A stretch of DNA of 6,174 bases from an uncultured Clostridia bacterium. GTDB taxonomy: Bacteria > Bacillota_A > Clostridia > Christensenellales > Aristaeellaceae. Both the position numbers and the translations under genes were made by a program. Under the pieces are notes generated by a model, which was not told the DNA's origin, did no database searches, and saw only the letters and a program-made list of their open reading frames with translations. The stretch covers positions 1-6,174 of the forward strand of contig CAKUDW010000125.1 in NCBI GenBank assembly GCA_934645275.1. The letters are read 5' to 3'. Position 1 is the first letter of the stretch. Each line of letters opens with the position of its first letter. Positions 5,755 to 6,174 of the stretch are shown here, piece by piece.

Positions 5755-6174
5755 ATGTACGCCAATTTTGAATTCTATACGCCCACGAGGGTGGTCTTTG
5801 GCAGGGATACCGAACGGGAAGCGGGGCGGCTGGTCAAGGCGCAGGGCGCGCAAAAGGTGCTGATTCACTTTGGCGGTCAGAGCGCGCTGCGCTCCGGGCT
5901 GATCGATCGCGTAAAAGCGGCGCTGGACGGCGAAAACATCGCGCATATCGAGTTGGGCGGCGTGACCCCGAATCCGCGGCTTTCGCTGGTATACGAGGGC
6001 ATAGAGCTGTGCCGCCGCGAGGGTGTGGATTTCATTTTGGCCGTGGGTGGCGGCAGCACGATCGATTCTGCCAAGGCCATCGGCTACGGCGTAGCAAACG
6101 GCGGAGACGTGTGGGATTTCTTCGTGGGCAAGCGCGCGGCGCAGGCCTGCCTGCCCATCGGCGCGGTGCTGACC
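5755..6174 (+). CDS. Iron-containing alcohol dehydrogenase (butanol dehydrogenase-like), N-terminal part
   Basis: This is the first 140 codons of a gene that runs off the right edge; family members are usually about 390 aa. The protein opens with NFEFYTPTRVVFGRDT (residues 4-19), the typical family start. It continues with a VLIHFGGQSALRSGLIDRV segment and the nucleotide-binding motif AVGGGSTIDSAKAIG (96-110). The Gly-Gly-Gly-Ser and the following Asp and Lys are hallmarks of group III iron-dependent dehydrogenases of the YqhD/BdhA type. These reduce aldehydes to alcohols with NAD(P)H in the cytoplasm during fermentation. The metal ligands (one Asp, three His) lie beyond the window. AAAGGTGG at 5739-5746 is 8 nt before the ATG; an overlapping ATG at 5750 is out of frame. 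The gene is divergent from the tetR operon, with 178 nt between the two starts, and is likely an independent metabolic gene. Confidence 0.9.
   Translation, partial: MYANFEFYTPTRVVFGRDTEREAGRLVKAQGAQKVLIHFGGQSALRSGLIDRVKAALDGENIAHIELGGVTPNPRLSLVYEGIELCRREGVDFILAVGGGSTIDSAKAIGYGVANGGDVWDFFVGKRAAQACLPIGAVLT

Noticed and set aside
1..6174. Mobile elements, CRISPR arrays, tRNA or rRNA genes
   Set aside because: No transposase or integrase motifs, regularly spaced repeats, long terminal inverted repeats or RNA gene signatures were seen.

Overview
The window looks like a chromosomal segment from a fairly GC-rich, Gram-positive-type anaerobe. An uncultured gut-type member of the Clostridia is the most likely source. 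This rests on gene content: an S-layer-homology surface metallopeptidase, a DUF998 membrane protein, an MccF-like S66 peptidase and an iron-dependent alcohol dehydrogenase. It is also supported by strong Shine-Dalgarno sites and AT-rich promoters between GC-rich genes. The placement is inference; no marker gene is present.

Almost everything lies in one leftward (minus-strand) operon. In transcription order it holds a TetR/AcrR repressor (5576-4947), a DUF998 membrane protein (4924-4283), an MFS transporter (4286-3141), an exported SLH-M13 metallopeptidase split in two by a one-base frameshift (3119-2694 and 2656-761), an isoprenylcysteine-methyltransferase-like membrane protein (741-124), and the start of an S66 (LD-carboxypeptidase/MccF-type) peptidase that runs off the left edge (131-1). 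The spacings are 22 nt, a 4-nt overlap, 21 nt, (the frameshifted gene), 19 nt and an 8-nt overlap. No terminator is visible inside, so this reads as one transcript.

The operon starts at a perfect consensus sigma-A promoter (TTGACA, 17 nt, TATAAT; 5638-5610). An 18-bp near-perfect palindrome (5587-5604) sits at the predicted transcription start. This is the arrangement expected of an autorepressing TetR regulator, so the whole set is probably induced by a ligand of that repressor.

Read together, the operon gives a sensor, a 12-TM-type efflux protein, two unrelated peptidases (one surface-exposed, one of the family containing peptide-antibiotic immunity enzymes) and two small membrane proteins. 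A role in handling, detoxifying or exporting a peptide or peptide-like compound is a reasonable hypothesis but is not proven by the sequence.

The right end (5755-6174, plus strand) is the first 140 codons of a divergently transcribed iron-containing alcohol dehydrogenase with its own TTGACA-type promoter. It probably belongs to a separate metabolic unit. The 178-nt divergent intergenic region holds both promoters. No RNA genes, IS elements, CRISPR arrays or attachment sites were seen.
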